From: Aurelia coerulea | Taxonomy: Eukaryota > Cnidaria > Scyphozoa > Semaeostomeae > Ulmaridae | Assembly: GCA_039566865.1 (NCBI GenBank) | Contig: CM076960.1 | Span: 1,364,001-1,428,000, forward strand | DNA length: 64,000 nucleotides | Direction: 5' to 3' | Part shown: positions 38,001 through 45,600 of the stretch, piece after piece | Layout: every line of letters starts with the position of its first letter | Numbering within the stretch: the stretch's first letter is position 1 | Notes under the pieces: generated by a model | Databases searched by the model: none | What the model saw: only the letters and a program-made list of their open reading frames with translations | Told to the model about the DNA's origin: nothing | Made by a program: the position numbers and the translations under genes

Positions 38001-40901
38001 GAGTCCGAAAAAAGAATCCCCGTTTGAAAGGTCACGGCTCCCTGGATATCAAGACAGTGATATCGGCAAATATATAATTTTATGGTAGAAATGTTCAAAT
38101 CTACTATAAAATTTACCTGACTGAAATCGGCTACTCCATTCTGAAATTATGAGGGATTTTCTCCAGAAAGCCTCTTCAAAAAACCTTCAAAACGTGCCCA
38201 AAATCATGAACAGATTTCCCTAACATTTCTGCCTTACAATGCCTTACAGCAATGACTTGTGAACGCTTTAGCACGTGCTATCGAGCATGAAGCTTTTTTT
38301 ACCGGAAGGCCAAATTTTATATTTGATCCAGCATGCCATTTGCTGTTGTTTATCTTTGACGTTGTTTAATTCACTGAGTGTTTGGAGCTTACTTTTCAAT
38401 CTCAAGGACGATAAATAAACGTCAAAGTATTTCGTACCTTTATTCAAAGTGTTTTTGAGTTTTTGAGTTTATGTTTTTGAGAAAGATAGGTGCAAAATGT
38501 ACACGGCAACCTGTTTCGGAGAAAATATAAAATCTGTTGATGAAATCTATTCGTTTGGGTTTTAGCTCTCAAGAACTGACAAGAAGCTACTTCTATTGGA
38601 TTGTTATGAGGCTTATAGACATGCGCAGAAGATGCAAACATCTGTCCAGGTAATGAAATGATTTTTTGTTTCTATAAATGAACAGCAACCTAGAAAACTG
38701 CATTTTTAAGCCCTGGAAGAAAACAGAAAGCATTTTTGGCGAACGTTTAAAATTTGCTGTTGAAATCAAGTTTCCTTGCTCTACCATGTCGCCAAGCCTA
38801 TTTCTAACATTTCATTTCATTTTTACATTTTTACACAGGTTGCTAAATTTAATTTAACATGTTTTTCAAATTGACCTGCTTACAACAAAAATTAAAGGAG
38901 ATTTAATACGACAAAGAGAAGCAGCTTTCTGTGAAATTTCTTTGATGAAACTGGCCACTCAAGGGGAACCCAGACGGAGATAGGGTTAAGCTCTTTTGAC
39001 TCAAAGAAGAAATATCATATCATTGCGAGTGGTTCAAATTTTTCCTGAAAATTTAATATTCTAGTTTAAATATTTATTTTTGTTTATGTTTAGATCACAG
39101 AACATTTTCTGACGAAGATTTACCGAATGCTCCTCTATCAGGTTTGTGTAAATTATGTTCTTATTAAATCCCTGTTGAGATCTGATAGTAGACAAAATCG
39201 GCTAAGGTTTGTTTGCGCCCATTTCAAGTCATGTGATCAATCTCTTGATAAAACATCTTTTGATTTCTCTAACATGTTTCGTGCCATGCAAAGTTGTGCC
39301 ATGAGTGCAAAAAGTAGCTTGATACTAAAACTTCCCAACTCTCATGACTTGAAATGGGTAAAACAAACCTTAGCCGATTAGGTCTATTGCCTGTTATAGG
39401 ATTGTTTGGGACGATCATTTACAAACGACTCGAATCACAAAACACTTTGATTAGTTGCTAGTATCAGGTTCTTTAAAAGCTTGTCCTGGGCCCAAAAAGA
39501 GCTCAAAAAAACAAAAATAGTTCGTTTCTACTTGCTTTCGCAAATGTGAGGAGAGCCTTTCTCCTGCAAATAGTAAAAAGAAAAAACTTACAACCCAAGG
39601 AGCGATGACTGTATTTTTTTATTCGTCGATCTTTATTTTCCTCAGTTTGTAAGGACTGTATCAGCATTTAGGCTTCTATGATAGATGATAAATCTTGCCA
39701 TTTCGTTTAAAAGTCCTTCATGAAGAATACTTATACCTATAAGAAGACCTGAATACTTAATTTCACAAGGAGAAGGTGAAAAATAGTGGAAAAAAGTATC
39801 ATACATCATTCATAGCAGTATTATCTTGTATTTTATCATGAATCATACCAACCCCGGACTTATCCTTTAAAGGACAAGTCCGGTCGGTTTGGAGATTCGA
39901 TTGTGACGTCAGAAATTACTTGAGAGTTTTGCAAGAAAACAGCCTCGTTCACCTTTCAGAAAACGCGTGATCTGCCATAGATTGACTATTAACGTGGATT
40001 TTCTCCCTTCTTTCAGCCAGAGGGTAACTCTCCGTTGGCGTCGCCATTACCAGATAAAGTTGTTCTAGATCAAGCACTTCGATTTTGTATTACTAATGCA
40101 GAAAGTGGAAAGAAATTAAATGCTGCTGTGAGTATCTTAAATTATCATAAATTATCATAAATTGGTGGCCTTTTTTCTCAAAGAGATAAGATTGAAAATT
40201 CGTAAAGACGGTCTTGTACAAATTCTCTGTCTTATCTCCTTTCGACAACTACCACCAATTTATGATAATTTCTAATTTTCAATTTGTTTTACCATGTAAA
40301 GCTTCCCTGGCCAAGAGAGTCATATGAAATCACATGATTTCTAATAAATTGTGAATATTTCTAATACATTTCTAATAGAGGTTTGTATGGACTCAACAGG
40401 CTATCAAGCAGAATTCGAAAACACAACAAGCTGCTAAATTTTGTTGTAGTTGTCTCAAATGCTTTGCACTTATTTCATACTAATACATGTTCTCATAATT
40501 TATTCTTTTTGAGAGTTAAAAATCAGTTATTTGAATAGAGGTGTCAGTAACGATTTGCAATGAGAAAATCGATTTTTCCACAACAGGCGAAAGCTGTTAT
40601 TAAATACGTTCATCTGACGTTGATCACAATGAATCTTTTAATAAGATCTGGAAAAGAAACTGAAAACATCAGTGGTGGTTTTGAAATTAGCTAACCAAGA
40701 AGCCTTTAAAGCATGCATGATCCATGAAAATGGCATGAAATGTTCCTTGTAAAGATTCTTTCAATTTCCTTTCAGACATCATCAACATCTGGGTACGTCA
40801 TCAGTCCCACGCCCCCAGGAAGCCAATTCTCGTTCAAGAATTCCCAAGAAGAGAGTAAGAAATGTGAAACACCTAATTTCAACTCGCAGAAACAGACTTA
40901 G
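448..40901 (+). CDS. CABIN1: CABIN1/Hir3-like HIRA-complex TPR scaffold, complete coding region apart from the start exon
   Basis: Known role of the family: CABIN1 (yeast Hir3) is a large TPR protein that joins HIRA and UBN1 in the nuclear complex depositing histone H3.3 outside S phase; vertebrate CABIN1 also binds calcineurin and MEF2. Seen here: 51 exons with AG/GT borders that stay in frame from 448 to a TAG at 40899-40901, about 1766 residues with a proposed one-codon start exon. Matches to the family recur along the whole length, for example [47 protein letters not shown] and [14 protein letters not shown]. The exons are listed in the five segment entries. Human CABIN1 is about 2220 residues; the shortfall is mostly at the C-terminus. 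No AATAAA or ATTAAA is visible in the 400 bases after the stop. The gene runs convergently towards the receptor gene at 53-63 kb. Confidence 0.95.
928..1514. mobile_element. Hairpin element A1 with target duplication
   Basis: A 587-bp element made of two long inverted arms beginning AACAAGGGCAGATTTTG. The 9-10 bases GTTCAGGCT(A) flank both ends (918-927, 1515-1524). TSD length fits hAT or Mutator-type non-autonomous elements. The open frames inside it are arm translations, not genes. Confidence 0.85.
2926..3233. mobile_element. Inverted-repeat element J1
   Basis: Ends are GTACGAAAATACAAGG and its complement near 3215-3233; the interior is full of AAGGC and CCTTGTA words. A second copy, J2, is 0.7 kb away. 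Confidence 0.7.
3976..4234. mobile_element. Inverted-repeat element J2
   Basis: Same ends and internal words as J1 (GTACAAAAATACAAGGCTAA at the left, CCTTGTATTTTCGTAC at the right), shorter by about 50 bp. Confidence 0.7.
4606..4905. mobile_element. Inverted-repeat element K with hammerhead-like core words
   Basis: Arms of about 55 bp (CGTACGAAGACTAAGATTTT at the left, complement at 4870-4900). Each arm carries GATGAAGAGTTATGCTCGAA, once per strand. The right copy reads CTGATGA (4846-4852), then a 3-bp stem and GAAA (4865-4868), resembling the hammerhead ribozyme core known from Penelope-like elements. Confidence 0.6.
5217..9668 (+). CDS. CABIN1: CABIN1 segment 2: linker with basic nuclear-localisation-like patch (residues 214-455)
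   Basis: Exons: 5217-5268, 5541-5644, 5817-5883, 6396-6450, 6683-6742, 7273-7364, 7781-7854, 8206-8312, 9080-9125, 9600-9668. The stretch at 5541-5883 ([10 protein letters not shown]..., [13 protein letters not shown]) matches the human TWKCLGESLL region. Exons 7273 and 7781 encode a basic cluster (ALKRKKVQS, then [14 protein letters not shown]) followed by NFLPEFLR. Human CABIN1 has the same order, RRSARV then KFLP, so this is probably a nuclear localisation signal. The exon at 8206 is acidic and Ser/Thr-rich, as expected of a linker. Confidence 0.93.
7413..7583. mobile_element. Short TTAA-flanked element S
   Basis: Starts AAGGGAATCGACAT and ends with the near complement ATGTCTATTCCCTT; TTAA is present on both sides (7409-7412, 7584-7587). 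TTAA targets are typical of piggyBac-type elements. A related fragment including GGCCCGGGCCAGCTTTTAA lies at about 53379-53415. Confidence 0.7.
9800..10072. mobile_element. TA-flanked element F1
   Basis: Ends CCGGGTGCGCCAAAATAAAC and complement, flanked by TA. Arms continue through a GGCAGGCCACAATAAATCG segment. Likely Tc1/mariner-type non-autonomous element by TSD. Confidence 0.8.
10433..18792 (+). CDS. CABIN1: CABIN1 segment 3: central helical region (residues 456-797)
   Basis: Exons: 10433-10510, 10742-10781, 12435-12529, 12941-13080, 13619-13689, 14487-14583, 15067-15119, 15593-15679, 16229-16315, 17413-17519, 17917-17995, 18701-18792. Landmarks shared with vertebrate CABIN1 are [10 protein letters not shown] (12435), [11 protein letters not shown] (13619), [20 protein letters not shown] (15067-15593), [14 protein letters not shown] (16229), [13 protein letters not shown] (17413) and [10 protein letters not shown] (18701). 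It is mostly alpha-helical, consistent with degenerate TPR repeats. The intron between 10781 and 12435 is filled by elements A2, C3 and D1. Confidence 0.94.
10827..11429. mobile_element. Hairpin element A2
   Basis: Same family as A1. Inverted arms, with CTTCAACG duplicated at 10819-10826 and 11430-11437 (8 bp). It lies in the long CABIN1 intron 10782-12434. Confidence 0.85.
11438..12250. mobile_element. Element C3, split by nested element D1
   Basis: The left part (11480-11678) and right part (12153-12250) match C1 (GGCCACTGCTCCCTGGAT; complement at right). They are interrupted by D1 at a TA that is single in C1. Ends have decayed. Confidence 0.7.
11679..12152. mobile_element. pogo-like element D1 inserted in C3
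   Basis: Ends CAGTAAAAACCCGCATATAA and complement, flanked by TA duplicated relative to C1. CAGT ends with TA targets fit pogo/Tigger-type non-autonomous elements. Confidence 0.85.
13746..14376. mobile_element. TA-flanked element C1, full length
   Basis: Ends CCGGGTGAGTCTGAAAAAAG and complement, TA on both sides, 631 bp, built mainly of two arms. It follows the CABIN1 exon ending at 13689 by 56 bp. Confidence 0.85.
16396..16963. mobile_element. Hairpin element A3, ends degraded
   Basis: Same arms as A1 around a central AGGAGCTGAGCAGTAATTG region. The outer 10 bases of the left arm have diverged and no clear target duplication remains. Confidence 0.8.
18507..18594. repeat. Hairpin in a CABIN1 intron
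   Basis: Arms GAAATAAATTGTACTTTG and complement around a short AT-rich loop. Confidence 0.6.
18646..18696 (+). repeat. (TTGA)n microsatellite at a splice acceptor
   Basis: About a dozen TGAT/TTGA units run up to TTTGTAG, the acceptor of exon 18701-18792, replacing a normal pyrimidine tract. Confidence 0.75.
18870..19040. mobile_element. TA-flanked element I2
   Basis: 171-bp relative of I1 with the same AGAAGCTCTAACGCCACTC interior and TA flanks. Confidence 0.75.
19092..19399. mobile_element. Inverted-repeat element T with telomere-like interior
   Basis: Ends ACAGTGGCCAGA plus TGCAGTTTAACGGG, with complement at 19365-19399. The interior (about 19178-19340) is a degenerate run of CCCTAA, ACCTAA and CTAACC words. 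Confidence 0.65.
19484..30905 (+). CDS. CABIN1: CABIN1 segment 4: conserved C-terminal TPR block (residues 798-1256)
   Basis: Exons: 19484-19609, 20355-20454, 21192-21257, 21383-21415, 21845-21998, 22920-23004, 24126-24300, 25412-25464, 26203-26257, 26979-27032, 27754-27966, 29665-29754, 30734-30905. This is the best conserved part. The exon at 24126 encodes [19 protein letters not shown] and then IKFYMHD and [13 protein letters not shown], a near copy of the human sequence. [19 protein letters not shown] (27754) and [20 protein letters not shown] (29665) follow. Exon 27754-27966 is the parent of the 160-bp fragment array in the next intron. Confidence 0.96.
19690..20334 (+). mobile_element. 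5'-truncated LINE fragment with reverse-transcriptase C-terminal tail
   Basis: About 125 codons resemble the region after the RT domain of non-LTR retrotransposons: [36 protein letters not shown], then [14 protein letters not shown] and a Lys-rich end with stop near 20065. A 3' UTR follows and the copy ends in AATTG units at 20317-20334, a typical LINE tail. Confidence 0.75.
20519..20815. mobile_element. TTAA-flanked element G1
   Basis: Starts AGGGGCTCCGTC and ends GACGGAGCCCCT-like; TTAA on both sides. The interior contains GGCTTGGGTAAAGCCACCA, a small palindromic word shared by all G copies. piggyBac-like by target. Confidence 0.8.
22273..22317. repeat. 45-bp hairpin V1
   Basis: AACCTCGTCC ... 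GGACGAGGTT with short loop; also at 50661-50715. Confidence 0.7.
22357..22786. mobile_element. Inverted-repeat element R
   Basis: Left end GCACTTTTTTTATAAGAAAC, right end the near complement; internal AGTTTCTTAATT and AGTACTA words repeat. Confidence 0.6.
23304..23611. mobile_element. Element G4, diverged
   Basis: Interior (AGCCACCAGACAAACTGCAG) matches the other G copies; both ends are decayed. Confidence 0.65.
24329..24642. mobile_element. TTAA-flanked element G2
   Basis: Same ends and interior as G1, TTAA at 24325-24328 and 24643-24646. It begins 28 bp after the donor of CABIN1 exon 24126-24300. Confidence 0.8.
25172..25359 (+). mobile_element. tRNA-derived SINE 1
   Basis: A-box-like TGGCGCAGTGG (25192-25202) and B-box GGTTCGATACC (about 25234-25244), a tRNA-unrelated body, and flanking TTATTTC on both sides. 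It ends about 50 bp before the acceptor of CABIN1 exon 25412. Confidence 0.8.
26478..26796 (+). mobile_element. LINE 3' fragment
   Basis: [20 protein letters not shown] and [12 protein letters not shown] then stop (about 26639), 3' UTR and an AATTGAA-type tail at 26777-26796 like that of the copy at 19690. Confidence 0.7.
27196..27350 (+). mobile_element. tRNA-derived SINE 2
   Basis: Same head (GTGGCGCAGTGGTGTAATCC) and B-box (GGTTCGATCCC); body truncated after GACTCGATTAGGCC. Confidence 0.8.
27875..29150 (+). repeat. 160-bp tandem array derived from the end of CABIN1 exon 27754-27966
   Basis: The unit spans the last 92 bases of the exon, its donor (GTACGT) and 68 bases of intron. Unit starts: 27875 (real exon), 28035, 28195, 28355, 28515, 28675, 28834 and a diverged copy near 29145. 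The first copy keeps the coding frame intact ([12 protein letters not shown]). Because 160 is not a multiple of three, successive copies fall in different frames. The array ends in a short duplicated stretch (28985-29060). Confidence 0.9.
29205..29593. mobile_element. TTAA-flanked element H
   Basis: Starts GGGGGCTGCACAAG and ends CTTGTACAGCCCCT-like, with TTAA at 29201-29204 and 29594-29597. The 141-codon open frame across it is incidental. Confidence 0.65.
30184..30649. mobile_element. Inverted-repeat element M with poly-G run
   Basis: Ends ATCATTTTATTGCCCCGACC and complement. The right arm contains 14 consecutive G (30616-30629) and both arms carry CCCGG and GATAGG words. Confidence 0.7.
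30949..31456. mobile_element. Inverted-repeat element L
   Basis: Arms begin CATAGGGCTCATATCTTTG then AAAGGTGGGTGTAAAATT and return at 31400-31456; the interior is itself nearly symmetric. Confidence 0.65.
31971..40901 (+). CDS. CABIN1: CABIN1 segment 5: acidic Ser/Thr-rich insert and C-terminal region (residues 1257-1766)
   Basis: Exons: 31971-32755, 34399-34515, 35133-35296, 36599-36641, 37853-37906, 38566-38649, 39094-39141, 40017-40127, 40776-40901 (TAG). The 785-bp first exon is low-complexity and rich in Ser, Thr, Asp and Glu, then ends in a conserved block ([17 protein letters not shown]). [14 protein letters not shown] (35133) and KKYLRDNDR (36599) match vertebrate CABIN1, and [10 protein letters not shown] (40017) matches its late helical region. 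The protein then stops after about 40 polar residues. The long vertebrate tail with calcineurin and MEF2 docking sites has no visible counterpart. Confidence 0.93.
32890..33484. mobile_element. TA-flanked element B1
   Basis: Arms match B2; the left end has decayed to CTGGTGTCCCAAAAAAG, and the right end is intact (CACCCGG then TA). Confidence 0.8.
33713..34340. mobile_element. TA-flanked element B2
   Basis: Ends CCGGGTGAGCCAGAAAAAAG and complement, TA flanks. It lies 227 bp from B1, in the same orientation and the same CABIN1 intron. Confidence 0.85.
35560..35775 (+). mobile_element. Repeat N1
   Basis: Matches N2 at 62648-62865 in opposite orientation (GGGGTGGAAAAAGTATTTTA, GACAGATTTTGAAGATTG, CTGCGACTGACTAC). 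Only one end is recognisable. Confidence 0.55.
35942..36118. mobile_element. TA-flanked element I1
   Basis: Ends GACCTTTTAGCTATTCT and complement, TA at 35940-35941 and 36119-36120, 177 bp. Confidence 0.8.
36121..36480. mobile_element. Element Q, one end only
   Basis: Left end CCGGGTGACCCAGAAAAAAG directly after the TA that closes element I1. I see no matching right end, so the right border is approximate. Confidence 0.45.
37323..37768. mobile_element. pogo-like element E1
   Basis: Ends CAGTAAGAGCCCGCAAAATA and complement, TA flanks. It shares the first 14 or so terminal bases with family D but has a different interior. Confidence 0.8.
37995..38286. mobile_element. Half element C2
   Basis: Left half of a C element (CCGGGTGAGTCCGAAAAAAG onward) ending at the central AGCACGTGCT word; the other arm is missing. 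Confidence 0.75.
39199..39377. mobile_element. Short inverted repeat P
   Basis: Arms CGGCTAAGGTTTGTTT then CCCATTTCAAGTCATG, complement at 39335-39377; about 180 bp overall. Confidence 0.65.
40140..40275. repeat. Inverted repeat X
   Basis: AATTATCATAAATTGGTGG with complement at 40252-40275, beginning 12 bp after a CABIN1 donor. Confidence 0.6.
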
Positions 40902-41445
40902 CAATCAACACTGCCAAGGCAAATCTATGTGGTAACACCAGGTTCATATCTGCAGTTAGAGTCCTTTGCATGTTTGTCAAGGTACAACGTCTCTGGATTG
41001 TGAGTCCATCCAATCACACGAAAATTGCTGGTTTAGAAATCAAGAGAAAATTGCAAACAGCAATGGCAGAGCTCACTCGAGGGAGGGTAGCAAATTCTAA
41101 AGGTTGCGAAGCAAGAAAATTGGTTCTATTGATCAGATGCCAGGATGGGACTAATCTCGAATTTTAGGAAGATCGAGATGCTCGTAACTTTTATGTGTAT
41201 AAAATGTCGTGTAAAATCAGTTGTTTGTTTTGCCTTACGTGTAGCAGAGCTTGTGTTCGGTGTATTATAGAATCCCAAGATGAGAACCATAACTTGTAGG
41301 AAGCCTTGGCTAACATTTTGCAAGAAAAGTCTTCTTTAAATTCGGAAAAGTGCTTTACAGCAAGAAAGAAAGACATGGCAAAGTTTGATATGCAAAAAAC
41401 CGTGTAATTTATCTGGTTTTCAAAATTTCAGCCTAGAATCTAGAA

Positions 41446-43345
41446 TCAGCTGATTTTGTAAGTGCTCATTTTTCACAAAAAAGTAAGGCTATAGGCTCAA
41501 GTTTTTGCTAAAATCGGCTGATTTAGTAAGTGCTCATTTTTCACCAAAAGGTAAGGCTATAGGTTTGTCTTTTTCGCTAAAATCGGCTGATTTTGTAAGT
41601 GCACATTTTTCACTAAAAAATAAGGCTATAGGCTTGTCTTTTTTGCTAAAATCGCCTGATTTTTAAGTGCTCATTTTCCATCAAAAGGTAAGGCTATAGG
41701 CTTGTCATTTTTGCTAGAATCGGCTGATTTTGTAAGTGCACATTTTTCACCAAAATTTAAGGCTATAGGCTTGTCTTTTTTGCTAAAATCGCCTGATTTT
41801 TAAGTGCTCATTTTCCATCAAAAGGTAAGGCTATAGGCTCGTCTTTTTCGCTAAAATTGCCTGATTTCGTAAGTGCTCATTTTTCACCAAAATGTAAGGC
41901 TATAGGCTTGTCTTTTTTGCTAAAATCGCCTGATTTTTAAGTGCTCATTTTCCATCAAAAAGTAAGGCTATAGGCTTGTCTTTTTCGCTAAAATCTGCTG
42001 ATTTTGTAAGTGCTCATTTTTCACTAAAAAATAAGGCTATAGGCTTGTCTTTTTTTGCTAAAATCGCCTGATTTTTAAGTGCTCATTTTTCATCAAAAGG
42101 TAAGGCTATAGGCTCGTCTTTTTCGCTAAAATTGCCTGATTTCGTAAGTGCTCATTTTTCACCAAAATGTAAGGCTATAGGCTTGTCTTTTTTGCTAAAA
42201 TCGCCTGATTTTTAAGTGCTCATTTTCCATCAAAAAGTAAGGCTATAGGCTTGTCTTTTTCGCTAAAATCTGCTGATTTTGTAAGTGCTCATTTTTCACT
42301 AAAAAATAAGGCTATAGGCTTGTCTTTTTTTGCTAAAATCGCCTGATTTTTAAGTGCTCATTTTCCATCAACAGGTAAGGCTATAGGCTGTCTTTTTCGC
42401 TAAAATTGCCTGATTTCGTAAGTGCTCATTTTTCACCAAAATGTAAGGCTATAGGCTTGTCTTTTTCGCTAAAATCTGCTGATTTTGTAAGTGCACATTT
42501 TTCACCAAAATGTAAGGCTATAGGCTTGTCTTTTTTGCTAGAATCGGCTGATTTTGTAAGTGCACATTTTTCACCAAAATTTAAGGCTATAGGCTTGTCT
42601 TTTTTGCTAAAATCGGCTGATTTTGTAAGTGCTCATTTTTCACAAAAAGGCAAGGCTATAGGCTTGTCTCTTTTGCTAAAATCGGCTGATTTTGTAAGTG
42701 CTCATTTTTCACCAAAAGGCAAGGCTATAGGCTGTTCTTTTTTGCTAAAATCTGCTGATTTTGTAAGTGCTCATTTTTCACCAAAAGGCAAGGCTATAGG
42801 CTGTTCTTTTTTGCTAAAATCTGCTGATTTTGTAAGTGCTCATTTTTCACCAAAAGGCAAGGCTATAGGCTTGTCTTTTTTGCTAAAATCGGCTGATTTT
42901 GTAAGTGCTCATTTTTCACCAAAAGGCAAGGCTATAGGCTTGTCTTTTTCGCTAAAATCGGCTGATTTTGTAAGTGCTCATTTTTCACCAAAAGGTAAGG
43001 CTATAGGCTTGTCTTTTTTGCTAAAATCTGCTGATTTTGTAAGTGCTCATTTTTCACCAAAAGGCAAGGCTATAGGCTTGTCTTTTTTGCTAAAATCGGC
43101 TGATTTTGTAAGTGCTCATTTTTCACAAAAAGGCAAGGCTATAGGCTTGTCTCTTTTGCTAAAATCGGCTGATTTTGTAAGTGCTCATTATTCACCAAAA
43201 GGTAAGGCTATAGGCTTGTCTTTTTCGCTAAGATCGCCTGATTTTGGAAGTGCTCATTTTTCACAAAAAAGTAAGGCTATAGGCTTGTTTTTTCGCTAAA
43301 ATCGGCTGATTTTGTAAGTGCTCATTTTTCACCAAAAGATAAGAC
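41446..43345. repeat. 69-bp satellite array
   Basis: About 27 units of 68-69 bp with the core TTTGTAAGTGCTCATTTTTC and AAGGCTATAGGCTTGTC. In 41791-42400 a four-unit block recurs every 275 bp (41791, 42066, 42341); from 42406 to 43300 units are more uniform. A 297-codon open frame across 13 units lacks an ATG start and follows from the unit being 23 codons long. The array starts about 545 bp after the CABIN1 stop. Confidence 0.9.
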
Positions 43346-43399
43346 CATAAAGGCTGTTTCTTAAAGTGCTTACTTTTACCAAAAAAAAGAGTGCTAAAT

Positions 43400-43765
43400 T
43401 CAGCTTTAAAATGTCCAACATGTTCATCGAACCAGTTAATGCAATGGTGACGTCAAATAGATGAACTTCATTGCTATTTTGGTATAGCCCAAAGCTGCCA
43501 TTTTGGATTCATTTTTCAATTCCCATGGGAATTAAAGAGCAAAGGAATTTATCTCATGCACACGTATTAGATTTCTGCCCATGGGAAATGTCGAACAACA
43601 GGGTCCAAATATTTGTCCACACATTCCCCCGCACCAAAACTGTCGTGAAGATTCAATATCGAGAGACAACTTGTTGTAGCGGACACGCAAGGACTTGGGA
43701 GTCCGGGCAAAGATTTCGTTCTAATCACCTGTTTTTTAAAGGTCTTGCTTTGGTACATGAGATGG
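43400..43765. other. Unique sequence between the two satellite arrays
   Basis: No repeat units and no recognised protein; a 101-codon open frame (43471-43776) runs through it with no recognisable motif. It may be an insertion that split one array. Confidence 0.4.
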
Positions 43766-44555
43766 AAAGGATATAGGCTTGCCCTCTTCAAAAGTTAGCT
43801 GCATTTGCAAGTGCTTATTTTCCACCAAAAAGTAAGGCTATGGGCTTGCCTCTTTTCACTAAAATCAGGCTATTCTTGAAAATCTCATTTTTATCAGAAA
43901 CTTCGGTTTTGGCTTTGCTTTTTTATTAAAATAGGCCGATTTTGAATATCCCTATCTTTGGTCAAAAAGTAAGGCTATAGGCTTAGCCTTTTCACCAAAA
44001 TAGGCCGATTTTAGAAATCCTTATTTTTGCCCGAAGAGTAAGGCCATAGGCTGTGCCTTTTGATAAAATAGGCTGGTTTTGAAAATCTTTACTTTTGGCC
44101 AAAAAGTAAGTCTACAGGCTTGCCTATTTCGCTAAAATTGGCTATTTTTGGAAAAACCTACTTTTGGCCAAAAAGTAAGGCTATAGGCTTTGCCTTTTCA
44201 CCAAAATAGGCCGATTTTGGGAATCCCTTTTTTCCCTGAGAGTGAGGCCATAGGCTTTGCTTTTTGATACAACTGGCTGATTTTGAAAATCTTTACTTTT
44301 GGCCAAAAAATATGGCTACAGGCTTGCCTGTTTCGTTAAAATGGGCCGATTTTGGAAATCCTTATTTTTAGCCAAAGAGTAAGGCTATAGGCTTTGTAGT
44401 TTCACAAAAATGGGCCGATTTGGGAAATTCCTGTTTTGGCCAAAATGTAATGCCATAGGCTCATTTTTCGCGAAAATTTGCTGGTTTTTAAAGTGCTGAT
44501 TCACCCTCAAAAATAAGGGCTACAGACTTGCCTTTTTCTCTAGAATCGGCGGTTT
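43766..44555. repeat. Diverged satellite array with three-unit periodicity
   Basis: Units of about 66-69 bp related to the neighbouring satellite (GTAAGGCTATAGGCTT). Three variants (CTATAGG, CCATAGG, CTACAGG) alternate in that order at 43973/44038/44107, 44176/44243/44312 and 44380/44447/44517, a repeat of about 204 bp. Confidence 0.8.
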
Positions 44556-44732
44556 TTAATGACCCCCCTTCTCACCAATAAGTACCCCTTCATTCTCTCC
44601 AACTCTGTTGCCGTCTGGCCGTCAAATCTGCCCTCTAAATCAAAACAAAATTCTTGCAAGCACGAACCAGACACCTGCAAGTGTGAAACAAATCTATTCA
44701 GTTCGCAAAATGGAAGGACTCCTGTATCCAAA

Positions 44733-45600
44733 AGGTTATTCTTCTGTTCGGGATTGAAAGAGGTATTGTGTCCAAAGATAGGACATTTTTTGCTCTCTCC
44801 TGATTTCAAATCCCCACCAAATTATGCGAATTTTACGTCAATCGATGCAGAATTTTGTCTTCTTTCGACTCCTATTTTTTCCAGATTTTTATGAGCAGCG
44901 TTTCGGAAATGATCAAGTAATCTTTTACAGTGGTTCCCATATAACATTTTTCGAGACAATGCCCGAGTATTCCCAGCTAAAGAATGCAGGTCTTCTCCGT
45001 CGACAAAAAAAGCGAAAGCTTCGTTTCTCATGGTCCAATTCTGACATTATCGGACGTTTCTGGCCCCGATCAGTGTCTCACGAAAAGCTTTCCGTTTGTT
45101 TGTGATGGCTTCGATTTCAAAAGAATCCGTAGGATATAAGATTAAGATGCCGGAGTAATTCCCAGGTAAAGAACATTGCTGGTCTTCTCTGTTAATAAAA
45201 AAGAACCGAAAGCTTCGTTTCGCATGGTGCGGAATGGCCTAAATTGCTAGCAGTTGAAACAGCCGATCGGCGTTTGTTGTGTCGTGTTTGACGTCATCCC
45301 TTCTACTGAGAGTTAGTGATAAACAAAATTCCCTCGTGCCCGTGCATTGCATCTGAAGACGTGTGAAAACTCTATTCAAATTCAGAACCGACTGTGTCTC
45401 AAGGTACTATTTACTGTTCAAAATTGACTTGCGATTGTTTCACAGTTGAGGGAATGTTTTGCCCCCATTTGAGCTCAAAACCCCACCAAATGATGCGAAT
45501 TTTAGGACAATCGATGCAGAATTTTGTCCTCTTTCGACTCATATTTTTTCCAGATTTTTATCTGCAATAGTTCAGGAATTATCGAGTAAACTTTGAAATC
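44733..45600 (+). repeat. Two extra copies of the left arm sequence of the 45.6-50.5 kb element
   Basis: Sequences at 44733-44945 and about 45395-45600 match the start of the arm at 45625 (TCCCCACCAAAT, ATCGATGCAGAATT, ATTTTTTCCAGATTTTTAT). The left side thus carries three tandem arm copies, the right side one inverted copy. Confidence 0.75.

Larger units (their letters stand above)
5884..40775. other. CABIN1 intron stretches with nothing recognised
   Basis: No feature was recognised in 5884-6395, 7855-8205, 9126-9599, 12530-12940, 14584-15066, 15120-15592, 15680-16228, 17520-17916, 20820-21191, 21416-21844, 23612-24125, 24647-25171, 25465-26202, 27351-27753, 31457-31970, 34516-35132, 36642-37320, 38287-38565, 38650-39093, 39378-40016 and 40286-40775. 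Minor content: ATGT microsatellite at 6841-6859; GTTGTAGA words at 8526-8583; pyrimidine-rich tract at 13230-13400; scattered TTTGCCAA/TTGGC inverted words at 17030-17290. Confidence 0.5.

Noticed and set aside
41446..44555. CRISPR-like regular repeat
   Set aside because: Units are contiguous variants with no unique spacers, in eukaryotic DNA; it is a satellite.
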